64,000 nt of DNA, taken from Erigeron canadensis. Its lineage: Eukaryota > Streptophyta > Magnoliopsida > Asterales > Asteraceae. This document shows, piece by piece, positions 47,128-59,459 of this stretch. The notes under the pieces were generated by a model, which worked only from the letters and a program-made list of their open reading frames with translations, was not told the origin of the DNA and did no database searches. The first letter of the stretch is position 1. Every line of letters begins with the position of its first letter. The stretch lies in NCBI RefSeq assembly GCF_010389155.1, contig NC_057768.1, positions 983,501 through 1,047,500 on the forward strand, read 5' to 3'. A program made the position numbers and the translations under genes.

Positions 47128-48294
47128 ATGGGTTGCACACCATCAAAGGAATCGGTATGCCGAAACTGCCAATCTCAATGCTCTCCTATTCGAAGAAGCT
47201 ATTCCTCGTATGGTGGCCATTCTCCTCGTTATGATTCGGACAACCATGGCCACCATCTCGTGGCACTCACCTCCACCACACTTGGCTACCTTTTTCTGAA
47301 TCCTGACACACCTGATCAGTCCTCCAAACCTAATCAAGTGTGTCAGGATCCGATAGTGGAACAAGTTCTTGATCACCAAGGACTTGTTCCACCAAAAGTC
47401 CTAGAGATGAACAATAAAGATTTGCCAATTGAGGTTATCAAGATCGATACATGGTCTAAGATGATCAACGAAAGTAACACGAAAAATGTACCAAAAACTC
47501 CCATTGGAACGCCTCCTGGTGAGCCGGAGACGATCAATACATGGGAGTTAATGGAGGGTTTAGATGATTCAAGCCCTTTACAACCACGTTTCATTAATGG
47601 TCACGTCCATTGTTTCTCATCCAATACAACCCCATTTGATCAACCCAAAACTCCCTCACAAGAAAAAGTAAATCTTTACAATTCAAATTCAAACTCGAAT
47701 GGTACATCTATGTCATTGGAATTTGGTAAGAATAACGGTGGAGATGCTAAGAAGTTGTCACAAATTGAAAAGAATGAAATTATATTACATAGCAAAGAGA
47801 GGTTGATTTTATACTTCACAAGCTTAAGGGGAGTTAGAAAGACTTATGAGGATTGTTGTCATGTTCAAGCGATTTTAAAGAACTCGGGTGTTCATGTAGA
47901 TGAACGTGATGTATCAATGCATTCGGGTTTCAGAGAGGAACTCAAAAATTTGTTGGGTGATACATATGGTGGTAGTGGCGTGGGGTTGCCAAAGGTGTTT
48001 ATTGGGAGGAAATACATAGGTGGTGTCGATGAAATTAGGCGGTTTCATGATGGATATCAGCTTGATAAGGTGTTGGAAGGTTGTGAACTGGCGGATCATG
48101 GCGGCCCTTGTGAAGCTTGTGGCAATATAAGATTTTTACCGTGTGAGACATGTTCTGGCAGCTGTAAGATTTATTACGAAGTTAATTCCGATGAAGGTGA
48201 GACAGAAGAACTAGAAGAAAATGATTATGGGTTTCAAAGATGTCCTGATTGCAATGAAAATGGGCTTGTAAAGTGTCCAAATTGTTGGGATTAA
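47128..48294 (+). CDS. Glutaredoxin-like protein, plant At3g28850/At5g39865 type
   Basis: Intronless gene for 388 aa. I start at 47128, which gives MGCTPSKESVCRNCQSQC, a good N-myristoylation context (MGC) usual for this family; an upstream in-frame ATG at 47110 gives only MVCVRN more. The middle (about 80-210) is low complexity with TPIGTPPGEPETINTWELME, a conserved motif of the family. The glutaredoxin domain (about 225-330) contains LILYFTSLRGVRKTYEDCC, RDVSMHSGFREELKNLLG and VGLPKVFIGRKYIGG. The redox CxxC of true glutaredoxins is replaced by SLRG, so thiol-disulfide catalysis is doubtful. The C-terminus has four CxxC pairs (CEACG, CETCSGSC, CPDC, CPNC) likely to bind zinc, similar to DnaJ-type fingers. 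A role at the plasma membrane is inferred from myristoylation. The family's function is mostly unknown. Confidence 0.92.
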   Translation: MGCTPSKESVCRNCQSQCSPIRRSYSSYGGHSPRYDSDNHGHHLVALTSTTLGYLFLNPDTPDQSSKPNQVCQDPIVEQVLDHQGLVPPKVLEMNNKDLPIEVIKIDTWSKMINESNTKNVPKTPIGTPPGEPETINTWELMEGLDDSSPLQPRFINGHVHCFSSNTTPFDQPKTPSQEKVNLYNSNSNSNGTSMSLEFGKNNGGDAKKLSQIEKNEIILHSKERLILYFTSLRGVRKTYEDCCHVQAILKNSGVHVDERDVSMHSGFREELKNLLGDTYGGSGVGLPKVFIGRKYIGGVDEIRRFHDGYQLDKVLEGCELADHGGPCEACGNIRFLPCETCSGSCKIYYEVNSDEGETEELEENDYGFQRCPDCNENGLVKCPNCWD

Positions 48295-49099
48295 TTTGTT
48301 CGTATTTTTTTTTTTTTTAAATTTCGTGAGTTTGTTTACTGTATAGTAGCGTAGAGTTATATCTTTCTTACATATAAAGGTATATATGCATATATGGTGT
48401 GATTATTACAGTTTTATAAGTTGTATAAGGCTCATGGTTAGTGACTTAGTGTTACTATTTCCATAGAATGTAGATTTTTGGGTGCCGTATGTTTTTTCAT
48501 ACACAAAATGTCTGTAGTCTAAAACCGTATATGTAACAGATGATGTGGTTTGAAAATTTGTAATCCCTAAATAAATAATATTGTTTGTTTTATGAAAACA
48601 CTTCAGAGATGTTTTATACAATCAAAAGATATTTGAAGAACTTTTCTTCAAAAAACATATACAGCCTTATATGGCTCTTGTAAAGAGTATGGCACCAATT
48701 ATTATCCAATCAAAATGCATGACAAGATCGTTTTGTTGTTAATACTAATTATAATCCATACATATGTTACTGTTAAAAACTATAATCATCATCATCATAA
48801 AAGATTAAGAACACATAAACAAAATCCAAAATGAAACTAATATGGTAATTTGTTGCACAATGGTAAAAGTTTATTAAAACACAAATTAATGTGCTTAAAA
48901 ACTATATATCAGTTGCATCTTGAGTGTTCAAAATATAAATGTATATTCTCACAACAGAACATTTTTGTTAGCACCCAGAAGTGGTGCAGCCCTGGACCAA
49001 ATTTAAGACCAATGGACCAAAATGTGGTGGCCCACTATATTTGAGACATGATCCATACTCCATAAGTCCATATAAATATATTGCTCTCTCAAATCTCAA
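48295..49099. other. 3' flank of the glutaredoxin-like gene
   Basis: Contains a T-run right after the stop and possible polyadenylation signals (AATAAATAATATTG near 48569). No other gene seen; the minus-strand frame at 48406-48621 is a shadow. Confidence 0.4.
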
Positions 49100-49336
49100 C
49101 TCTCAACTAGAGACGCAAGAAAAAACCGATTAACCGAACTGAATCGATTTGTAACCGTTAACCGAACCGGTTAGTAGCCGAAATAGTAAAAACCGATTAT
49201 AGGTTACCAAATACCGTCGGTTACTAACCGATTACTCTTTTCAAAACCAAACCGATTAGTAACCGGTTAACCTATAACCGGTTAATTATTCCAAATAATA
49301 ACCGGTTAACCGGTTAATCACATATTATATATATAT

Positions 49337-49626
49337 ACTATATTAATAAACGAACTACCCTCCTCTCTTTTTCACTCTCTACCTTTAAAATACCTTAAAA
49401 TACCCTTAATTTTCAACACATTTCTAACTCACACACTAAATTTACCCAATAAATCTCTAAAATTTTTTACACCCATATTTATCCAAACTATCTCCTTTAT
49501 TAATTAATTCAAATATTTTCACCTAATATTTTTATAATATTTTTAATAAAGTTATTTACAAAAGATACCACCACCGTCACTAGCACCATCTGTTGTCGCC
49601 GCCGCATTGCGTGGGTACCCATCTCG
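49337..49626 (+). mobile_element. Helitron, family 1 related, CTCG end
   Basis: The 3' end is GCCGCCGCATTGCGTGGGTA, CCCAT then CTCG before T (49627). The 5' end near 49337 (ACTATATTAATAAACG) lacks a clear TC. The interior has CACCACCGTCACTAGCACCA. Non-coding. Confidence 0.55.
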
Positions 49627-49632
49627 TATATA

Positions 49633-49920
49633 TCTTTACTACTATATAAAAATTATGCACCCCTTGTTGAAAAGTTAGAAAAAGAAGAGATGCAAATGAC
49701 TATTATACCCATAATAAAATAATTTACACCATTAGTCCTTTATCTTCTAAAATATTTCAACTACTCTTTTAAATCAATTACTTATACATCAATTATACAT
49801 TTACATCAATCTTGAACACCCAACACCGCCACCAACATCAATAGTCGTTATCACCACATGTCCCAAACATCACCAGACCACCGTAACAACGACCGCCGCA
49901 TTGCGCGGGTACCGTGCTAG
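49633..49920 (+). mobile_element. Non-autonomous Helitron, family 1, well preserved
   Basis: It starts TCTTTACTACTATATAAAAA after A (49632) and ends GACCGCCGCATTGCGCGGGT, ACCGTG then CTAG (49917-49920) before T. It is 288 bp and starts only 6 bp after the previous Helitron ends. Confidence 0.8.
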
Positions 49921-50384
49921 TATATATTATATATATATATATATCCGGAAAGATCAGATGATTTCGTAAGCTATCAATATATCTATATTATATATAAATT
50001 GATGCTTCTTTCATCAGATCCAACATCAATTTTTTGTTGTTTTTAAGATTTGGGATGATGAGTTTTGTTTTGTGTTTAGGAAATGATGTTTATTTGAAAT
50101 ATGAGTTTTTTTTGGAATGTGTTCGTCTCTCAGAATAGTTAGAAATGATTGTTTTTCCCTATTGTTCACCACTTTCTCAATATTATATTGGGTGCTTAAG
50201 AAAAACCGAATAGGTTAACCGATATCGGTTAACCGGTTATTATTAATCAAAATCGGTAAGATATGTTCCAGTTTTAAAACCTAGATACCGGTTATTAACC
50301 GGTACAAATTAACCGTAACCGGTTATTACTGTTTCTAAAACTAACCAAAATTGATTAACCACTTCTTGCACCTCTAGTCTCAAC

Positions 50385-50821
50385 TATTAAGTGTGTGAAA
50401 CTGTGAATGTCAATAAGGGACACATTATACACATTATACACTGAACCGAAATTGTAAAATTGTATATGAAAGTAATTTTTTGGAGGCTAAGAAAAGAAAT
50501 TTGAAAAACAAAATAAATGAAAGTTTTATTTCTGTGACATTCTGTCATTAACTAATTTGTGTAAATCTAACAATTCATAATATTATTTTTAGCTTTATTA
50601 GATAAAATAATCCATTTAGTTTTCCTTAATTAAACCCTACTACGAATTTAAATAGACAAATCGAAATTTAAGCTAACGATGATCTTCAGAAAATTACTAA
50701 CCATGGACGGGGTATATAAGCTATATATATTTACATTCTATCATTATATTTAGGGATAATAATCATATAAGCCACCTAAAGATTCAATTGTTTTCTTTTA
50801 AGCAATCATCCCCATTCATTT
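50385..50821. other. Intergenic
   Basis: AT-rich; nothing recognised. Confidence 0.35.
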
Positions 50822-51003
50822 GGGATTGGGTCCTCTAAAGTTATAACTTTATTGGTAAAATTGTTAATCGTAACCCTTAAATTAAATCAAGTGTCAAGAT
50901 TCAAAGATAATTTTTGAATCTTGACCTTTGATTTCAATCCAAAGGTCAAGATGCTTTTAAACTTTATTAATAAAGTTGAAAGCAACTTTAGAGGATCCCC
51001 ATC
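50822..51003. mobile_element. Foldback MITE (GGATCCTCTAAAGTT ends), copy 2
   Basis: GGGATTGGGTCCTCTAAAGT at left and ACTTTAGAGGATCCCCATCC at right are inverted. The interior is the reverse of copy 1 at 20363-20550 (AGATTCAAAGATAATTTTTG). Confidence 0.7.
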
Positions 51004-51578
51004 CTTAAAAGTGAATTTTAGGTCACCCAATTTTATATCCTTTTTCATTTAAGACAATCTAGAAAAAAACTACATATTATGACAAAAGTACTTTAAAATA
51101 CGGAAGAAAAAAAAACTCGGATATTTTTTTATTAACTCAATTTTACTTGTCTTCATAGTTCATTAAAGAGATAATGCTCATGAAAGCCACACAATTTTTA
51201 ATTTTTTTCTTTTAAACCATTATTATATGAAAAGAGTTTTTTAGTCCACTTAAATTTCTATTTCTTTTCATTTACATGATTTAATGCCAAAAATACATCA
51301 AAATACATAAAAATCACAATAAGAAATTTCATTTAAAACATCAAATCTATATATAGTACATGATAATTTATAGTAAAATTTAATTTTACCTCTTTACATA
51401 CAATAAAAATAGTTAATCATTCTACTCAAACATGTTTCTTTCTTTGTAATCTGTATTGATTATATCATATTACTAAATTTTGATAATAAATAGCTACCTA
51501 CAAAGTCTTTAAAATAATTTCGCATTTTATCACCATCAATTGTTCAGCAAAATTAATCCTTAGATTTTTAATAAGGAA
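51004..51578. other. Intergenic
   Basis: AT-rich; nothing recognised. Confidence 0.35.
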
Positions 51579-51750
51579 AATGACTAATCCTCCTAACAAA
51601 ATAGCTTAAAGATCCTCCTAACACTCTAAGAAGGTGACATGTGTTGTCCACTAATTCTCTTTCCTAATCTTGCCCCCTGATTTTTCCACATGTCATAATC
51701 CAATAGTTAGCAAGATCTTTAGGCTATTTTATTAGGAGAATTAATCATTT
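51579..51750. mobile_element. MITE with AATGACTAATCCTCC ends
   Basis: AATGACTAATCCTCCTAACA at left pairs with the reverse complement of TATTAGGAGAATTAATCATT at right, followed by AAATAGCTTAAAGATC paired with AGATCTTTAGGCTATTT. The inverted ends are about 36 bp. Target duplication is not clear. Confidence 0.6.
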
Positions 51751-52270
51751 CTCATTTAATAATTCATTAGCTCTGGAAAATAGGGTAAACAATTATATAG
51801 CATCAAATCGGTGTAACAAAATCATTATTATAAAATAATAATAGCATTTTATGAAAAATTTTAAACAAATCTTATAAGTTTGTGTTTTTCCTGATTAAAA
51901 ATGTCCACAAGTTGATACTTAAACACGTATTGATAATCCAAATCTCTGGTTATTTTTCTTCCATATTTTTAAAGTATAATTTGCATAATATGTAGTTCTT
52001 GGTTAGATTGTCTTGAATGAAAAAAGATGGTGGCCTAAAATTCTCTTTTAATAAATAAATGAATAGCCTAAAGGTAAACAATTAAATCTTTAGGTGACCT
52101 ATGTAATTATTACCCCTTATATTTACTAGTAAATAATGCTCATTTGGGTTTGTTATATACTTTTTGTCATTGTGGATTTGTAATTATATCATCAATACAA
52201 TAAGCTAGTCTCTTCAACTTACATTGGAAGCTTAGTCATGACCTACTCTAAAATAAGGGATATACACGTT
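51751..52270. other. Intergenic
   Basis: AT-rich; nothing recognised. Confidence 0.35.
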
Positions 52271-53408
52271 GGGTATGTTTGATAAAACTAGCGGGTAGCT
52301 GTTAATTGGTAGTTGTAAGCTGGTTGTTATTAGCTGTAGCTGAAGGCTGTTAGCTGAAGCTTTTTAAATATATTTAGGTGTTTTTTACTAAGTAGCTGAA
52401 GCTTTTGGTAAAATGTGTAAAATGACAAAAATGGACATACATATAAATTATTTAATATTAAACTTATGTATATTTGTATAAATAGATATAAAAGGATACA
52501 TATCATTTAAATAAACTTATCTATATATTATTAATTAAATATTTTAATTATTCTAAAAAGTAGGATAAATTTATATTTTAAAGGACACGTTTCACTTAAA
52601 TAAAATGTCACGTGTCGATAAAAAAAGTCTTAATTTTGTTTTAGTTTATTGGTAGACATGTTATTTATTAAAAAAAATTTAACATAGTTATTTATCAATT
52701 AAATACATTAGAAAACGAATTTATTTTCAAGTTATAAGAGTAACCCATCTTAGGTGATGTTTGTTTCTGACTTAATAAATTAAGTCATGACTTAATCAAA
52801 AATACTTAATTTATTAAGTTATCAAAAGTGTTTGTTTTCTTGACTTAATAAACAAAAAACAACTGTATTGACTTAATCCATACAGACATTCTTTATTTAT
52901 TCAGTTACTTAATCAATTCAATCATTTAATGGTTAAAAAAAAACCAGGCGCTTAACCTACTATACACATAGAAAACGTACAGTAAACAAACATGTCTTTC
53001 ATATATACAGTGGAGTGTGTTGACATATTTTATTAGTGATAAGGACATACGTAGATATGCAGACTGTCATGTAGCCTGTTACCTATACATACTCACATAA
53101 TAGATTAAGGGGAGTGATATTTTTACAACATAATTTTGTCATCTACAACAAAGATACAAATTTTATTAACTGCATAATGTGGATATTGTTGTAGATTGTC
53201 AAATTGTGTCAAATTAGAAAACCGAAAGCTAGGGGCTTTTCATGACGCTAGCAAAAGCAACTAAACAGTTTTGGGGCTTTTCACCAAATCCTAACAGCTT
53301 CAAGCCCTTTTCACCAAACGAAACTTTTAATCAAATAGGAGCTTTTCGTTAAAAGCTCTGAGCTTGAAGCTCTTAAAAGCTCTAAAAAGCTTTCTCCCAA
53401 ACATACCC
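52271..53408. mobile_element. DNA transposon with GGGTATGTTTG ends
   Basis: GGGTATGTTTGATAAAAC at left and CCCAAACATACCC at right are inverted, flanked by GTT on both sides (52268-52270 and 53409-53411). Terminal interior is rich in GTAGCTGAAGCT and AAGCTCTTAAAAGCTC. A second element appears nested near 52755-53000 (GATGTTTGTTTCTGAC ... GTAAACAAACATGTC). Non-coding. Confidence 0.6.
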
Positions 53409-53491
53409 GTTATGTAATTATTAACGGTTATTAATATATAAAATATTACTTTTTATGCATGTAATAAGCTCTTACATTTTTCTTATAATTA

Positions 53492-53814
53492 CTATCATGG
53501 TGTCCGCGCAATGTGGCGGTGACAACGACAATGTGGTGGTGATGGGTGGTGACGACTAGTGATGGTAACGACGAGTAGTATAAGTTGTTCATGTAAATTT
53601 AATTGATATAATTATGTTTAGTGTAGAATTTAAGGATTGGTGATGTAATTTATTCCATTAAAGACGTTTTAGGTATATTGATGGTGATAATTAAATTAGT
53701 GGATAAAAAATGGTGATTGAAATAAAAAGAGGCGTATTTTTGTCATATCGCCTAATGTAACTTTCAACATTTCTAAAATTAAAAGGGGCTATAATTTTTA
53801 TAAGTAGGTATAGA
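53492..53814 (-). mobile_element. Non-autonomous Helitron, family 1
   Basis: On the minus strand it starts TCTATACCTACTTATAAAAA after A (53815) and reaches the terminal block CCGCCACATTGCGCGGACAC. The last bases are mutated (ATGATAGT). Interior GTGGTGATGGGTGGTGACGA matches family 1. Confidence 0.6.
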
Positions 53815-54840
53815 TAACGTGTAAAATTTATAATCCACGAAACTATTATTACACTCTATCTTGTATAATCCACATATGTAACGATCCAAAATAAGAAAGC
53901 CGTGTCAAGTGTTATCACAATCAATTATTGACAGCAAACATTGCCCAAGAACAAAAGCCAATCTTCTAATATGTCTCTTTTTCTAGTAATAAAAGGGATA
54001 ATCATATGAAAATGCATTGAACTAATTTTACTTGTTATCAATCTTTTTTAAATTTACTATTATATATATGCATTTATCTTTTTAAGTTATCATACTTTAG
54101 ACTTTTTTTTTTTTTATATCGATGACTTTGCTTTGTTGCGCTTTTTAACTAAATGCAAACGTTGTACATACATGAAATTTGAAAGAGGAATACATACAAC
54201 ATATAGAAAACATATAAATGCATTTTTAATTGATTGGTGCTAAACAAAACATGTGTCGTTTAGAACAAAGGATAAATTGATATTGACAATAACCGTTGTA
54301 CTGACTCGATCTAGGATTGCTAGTAATTACTTGTTGACCACAAAGGAGGGATTAAGATAATGTGAATAACTAGAAAACACCTTTAAAAACAATACAAAGT
54401 ATTTGGTGCCAAAATATGTGGGAGCCTAATTCATATATGTACCTGCTCTCACTTGGCATCAAGCTTATGCCTTCATACGTTATGATTTGCCATAAAAAGA
54501 AAAGCCGTCATGACACGAAATTAAGCAACGCTTAGCTGGATAATAATAATGTGATAAACCATTAAATGATGTATGCCCCGTCGAAGGGTTGATGCTTTTA
54601 CGATGTTATATAAATGTTATATTTTAATTATATTTAATTTGTAACAGTTAAGGCAACTTTCATATAGTGCTCTACGATTATTTGAGTCTATACCATGAAG
54701 ACCATACGTTAAATGTGAGGTTAGCCCACTTGGTAGATGCTTACCAAAGTTTAATTCTGAGCAATAGGATAGTTCAATTTTATTTGGTATCATAAGTAGC
54801 ATATGAATATGTTTTCCGTTCAAAAAAAATAAAATATATA
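53815..54840. other. Intergenic
   Basis: AT-rich; the minus-strand frame at 54617-54883 has no recognisable domain. A GGTTAGCCCACTTGGTAGAT patch at 54718 resembles a SINE head. Confidence 0.3.
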
Positions 54841-55053
54841 TCCGTAATGACCATATTAAAATTTTCTTTGAAAAAGTTATCACTCAAACACTGAACTAAA
54901 CTTACTTCATCTCCATTAATTCTTTACATCAATTATATACACCACTCGACGTTGTTTCCATCATCACCAGTCCGCCCCCCCCCCCCCCCCTAACCCCCCC
55001 ACACAACGTTATCGCCACGACCGCCATCGCATTGTGCATGTGTACTATGCTAA
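54841..55053 (+). mobile_element. Decayed family 1 Helitron with a poly-C run
   Basis: The 3' end is CGCCATCGCATTGTGCATGT, GTACTATG then CTAA (55050-55053) before T. The 5' end is a guess. A run of 16 C at 54975-54990 and a second of 7 C sit in the usual CACC-rich interior. Confidence 0.45.
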
Positions 55054-56439
55054 TAAATGTACATAAAAAACGATATATTTCAAATGTGGTACACAACCCG
55101 CTACAAATCATGTTGGAATCCCGGTGTGGTTAATGCTACCAACTATAAACATTCATTTCAAATATCTAAAGTAAATTAACAATTAGACGATCTCGGTTAC
55201 TTCAAATGTTATTTGCCAAGTGCCACCAATTGGTAAATTCCTATAATTAAGATTGGTTCAAATTCGTATAACAATTAGTGATTTTTATATTTAGCACACT
55301 TCCGACCAAGACTGTTTCTTTTAAATTACCCATACAAATTAAAATACACAGTACGTTCTTGTTCATTGTCTTTTGAATAAAGTCAATTAAATTAAAACCG
55401 TAGGCTTTCGCTTGCAATTTGGTCGATGGATGAGAAAAACTAAATTTCAAGACTATATATGTGATTTTGTTCTCTATTTTATCATTTTATGAAAGAACAT
55501 CACTATTCTTACTTTCTTAGCTCTCAAAGTTAGTAAATATTTAATAACACACAATAAAATAACTTTTATTCGCCACATATACTTTTTTTTAACACCTAAT
55601 CTATAGCTTAATTAGGGTAAACAGTGTCATTGGCATCACCTTTGGATACCATAATTTGGCATGTATCATCCTCGCCCTTTGCTTTTGGAAACTTTTAGCA
55701 TGCGGTATCAACATCATCAAAATTCGGCATAGGGATGCCGATGGAGAGAATCGGCATGAGAAGGGAGCGTGCATATGAATTCATTTATGAGGGTCCAACA
55801 TTAAAGTGTATGGAATTAATTAGCTCACTCAATCACAAGGTGACACGTGACCATCGCCTCTTCAATTACATTTTGTTCTTTGGTTTTGAGCGTGACCATT
55901 GCACAAACAATGAATTGAAGAAAGAAAAACGATTTCATCATGCCAGTTTTTGACAACCATATTAGCATGTTTTGACAAATGGCAATTGGCAAAGCCTAGG
56001 CGATGACATTGGACGTGAACCTGCCAGTTTTGACATATTAGCATGGACACCATTCACCCTACGATATTTAAAATAGCTAGTAAGCTCATCTTTTACGAAA
56101 AGGAAATGATATTTATACCAAACAAATTGATAGACTTACCACATACACACGCAATATTGATTTGTACAACATGTTAAAAAAGTTATACCATGTGATACAG
56201 CAATCAAAATGTACAATACCTATATCAATTCCCTTTACGAAAACCCCAAAGAATAATCGTTGTTGAGGCTATGTTACATTGTTATATTTGCGGGTTTAGA
56301 CATATTAAAAGAAAAAAATCAAATGTGTTTGAATACTTACGAAGTCCAGTTTATTGAACCCATCATCAAGCCCATATGCCTTTTCAAGCCCATCCAGTAT
56401 ATACAAAAAATAGATTTGATTTTAAGTTTTAAAGTTGTA
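55054..56439. other. Intergenic
   Basis: Two GCCAGTTTTGACA / CATATTAGCATG phrases (55940 and 56025) are repeated. Frames at 55735-55953 and 56260-56448 have no recognisable domain. Confidence 0.3.
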
Positions 56440-59116
56440 AAAAACTAAAGCAGTATACATTACTCTTTCTATGGGTCGTACTGAAGGAAGGGTAATACCA
56501 TAGAAGCCGATCAGTATTGGCATGGTTTAATCATGGAATTGGGCTTGACTGCATATCGACATATAACACCATAGCATCCAGTCCTGCACCAGTTGTAACC
56601 CAAAAAATGAAAAAAATAAAAGCAGATTTCATGCAGATCCAAATCATTACTAGTATCCTTTTGCATTAGTTAGATTGTGTTTTAGTGAAGTTTAGACTAA
56701 AGCGAGTTTTGTTCATGGTGTGCGTAACTCCACACTAATATACTGCTATCAGTCCTCACATTCTCATAGTTGTGGTCCTGGTGTGATCCAATTTCAAACA
56801 GTTGCAAACCTCAATTTTCTGCATTAGTTATGTTGTTCAATTTGTGTATTAGTTCTTTTCGACATGCAACTTCAAGTTGTGAAACACTAAACAAATTAAT
56901 AAAACTTTATTGGATGATTACAAAATGATCATACCCTTGTTTTCTATCTTGTGCCAAGATTTGGGATTTGAAACTACGTCTCCATGTATCGAAACAGCAG
57001 AATGTGTTCGCTTTCTCATTACTGAGATAAGTCAAACAAAGAGTCAAACGTTAACCAACCAACAGCACTCAAGAAAGGCATAACAAATTCTCACTTAAAA
57101 CTTCCTAATGAAACATAACTGCAATGGCAAAATTATCTGACGTAAAACTTCCATCACTTTTAGCGGTTAGCGTTAGGAACGGGCTATGTGCAGTACTTTT
57201 GATGTTATGTTAAAGCCATCAAAGCCACCAGGTATGATTAAAAGATAAGAACTCCCGAAAAGAAACTAATGTAAACAAAAATTCAGTCAACTTTTAGCTT
57301 AATAATAAGAGACTACAAACAAAAGCCTAAGATACAGAAGTTCATTATTCCGCAACTAAAGAAAGTTGCATCATATGACAAGACAAAAAAAAGACTTCAA
57401 TTCCCTTGCACAATTGAAGGACCAGATTCCATCATATTCCGCCTTTGCAATCCACGCATCAAGGGTTACATCCATAATTCAGGAGAGGAAAAGTATCAAC
57501 AGCAATTGATTTTTTCTAGAGGTAACAAATTTCCCACCATTTTCACAGCAACAAATCAACAGCAAAATTCCAACTTTTTTAATAAAAAACTGAAATCAAA
57601 TTAACATTCTTAAATATTCTAAAAAAAAACAATGTATATGTAGCTATGGTAAATCGGTAACTCGTACATGCATACACAAACTTATTTGATAGTTTTACAT
57701 TCATTTTTGAATATGTTTTTTAAAAAATCATAATTACTTATAAATATGTTTAAAAACTTGAATTCTATTGAAAATCAAAACACAAAAAATAATATAAAAA
57801 CTAACCCACTAATAAGATGGATAACAAATGTACTAAATGTAGAAGAAAGCATGATGAGTAAACCATGAGATCGTTATAGATACATTGTCGAACCGCATAA
57901 TGGCTGCTTTGAATGCAACTAAGAAAAGACAAACCTCTACAGCTAGTAGAAAGAAACTGAAAGCACGGTTGATAATGGCCTCACGAAAGTCAAAAGCCGG
58001 TTCTTAACAAATTGGGTAGCTTTTGAAAGCAACACAATTAGATCCAATGCTTTGCAAAGAAGTTGGATACAGTGAGTTTCGCATTACATTTAGATTGAGT
58101 TATTGCTGATGTTCATAGCATCAAAGGCTGAAGATAAGATGTCATAACATACTGTGTACTACTATTTCCCCAACTCCCGTCACTTTTCTATAAAAAACAT
58201 GAAACACAACATTAGGCAAGCGGATAAAGAGAGAAAAAAAAATGGAGATGAGAAAAGGCACAAACATGAAAAAATCTGCTTCCGCTTCCTTATTGACTTA
58301 TAAAATAACGTGGAAGCATAACAGTTTAAAATCTTAAATACATAAAGATCCAAATGGCAAGAAATTCTAGCCTCGTTCAACTTATTCGGAGACAACATTC
58401 TATACTTGAAAAATTAAAGCAAAAGAGATCACGTACCTTGATAAGGCAAGAGCAGCATTCTTCACAAAAGAAGTCCCATACACTTCGGATGGATTCACAA
58501 AACAACATACAATCTCATAAAATTATTGTATACAAATTGTTAGTGTATTAATGTATTATTAGAAATGAACCTATTCTAATCCTAATCAAAAAGGGTTCAT
58601 CCTTCACCATCTTCACATATATCGTGACTGGTCAAATTACACATCAACTCATTTCGAGCCCGTCATCAGGTACTCAAGAGATGTTCGATACTGGTACTGG
58701 TCAAAATTGGCAACTTTGTGATCAGGTCAAATAACCCAAATAACTACCATAATGGGTTATTAGTCTACGTTAATGTATATGGTTAATTGAAAACCATATA
58801 ATCTCCGATGTTTTGTTAATATAACTGAAAGCAATCTTGAAACTAAAGTAAAGCAGTAAAACACAAAAATGAAATACATACAAACATTATGCTAGATAAT
58901 AATGAATTGACTATCATGACACAATCAATCATTCCAGTACACTAGGTATAAAGAAGAGCAGCGGCCCATTTGTACTGCCTTCTAAACTTAATCAAAAAGC
59001 AATCGATACATTCATCAACATCACTATAACCGGTTCTTCTTAATTTGTTGCTATTCAAAAGCTGACTATAATTTCACTCTGTTTCTTATCTTATGTATAT
59101 ATACATGGGATTGGGA
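56440..59116. other. Less AT-rich stretch, possible introns/exons of an unidentified minus-strand gene
   Basis: The composition looks more genic than the flanks. On the minus strand about 57995-57850 stays open and encodes AFDFREAIINRAFSFFLLAV and EVCLFLVAFKAAIMRF, hydrophobic enough for a membrane segment. On the same strand about 57490-57380 stays open (MDVTLDAWIAKAEYDGIWSF). I could not join these into a gene model or recognise a family, so I do not call a CDS. Confidence 0.25.
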
Positions 59117-59413
59117 TAATGGCATACGAATGTAACCACCTATGACCAAATGGTTATGTAATGTAGTGACCTATTCAGGTGGCTATGTAATGTATGCACC
59201 TATGTTTTCTTGGCTATACTATGTAAGGTTCTTTTTATTTGGGTCAATCAATGTAAGAACCTATGTATTTTTTTTGGCTATACTATGTACAGTCCGTACA
59301 TATTTTACATAGTATAACCAAGAAAACATAAGTGCATACATTATATAGCCACATGAATAGGTCACCACATTACATAATCATTTAGTCATAGGTGGTTACA
59401 TTTGTATGCCATA
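59117..59413. mobile_element. Foldback MITE (ATGGCATAC ends)
   Basis: TAATGGCATACGAATGTAAC at left and GTTACATTTGTATGCCATAA at right are inverted, with continued pairing of CCTATTCAGGTGGCTA and CTTGGCTATACTATGTA toward a centre near 59280. Followed by a TATATA run. Confidence 0.7.
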
Positions 59414-59414
59414 A

Positions 59415-59453
<39 letters not shown>

Positions 59454-59459
59454 GGATGG

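Larger units (their letters stand above)
49108..50376. mobile_element. hAT-type MITE with two nested Helitrons
   Basis: It starts TAGAGACGCAAGAA and ends TTCTTGCACCTCTA... read as CTTGCACCTCTA, fitting TAGNG...CNCTA. CTCTCAAC (49100-49107) and GTCTCAAC (50377-50384) match at 7 of 8. Both arms carry AACCGGTTAACC phrases in inverted order. Between the arms sit two Helitrons (49337-49626 and 49633-49920). Confidence 0.75.
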
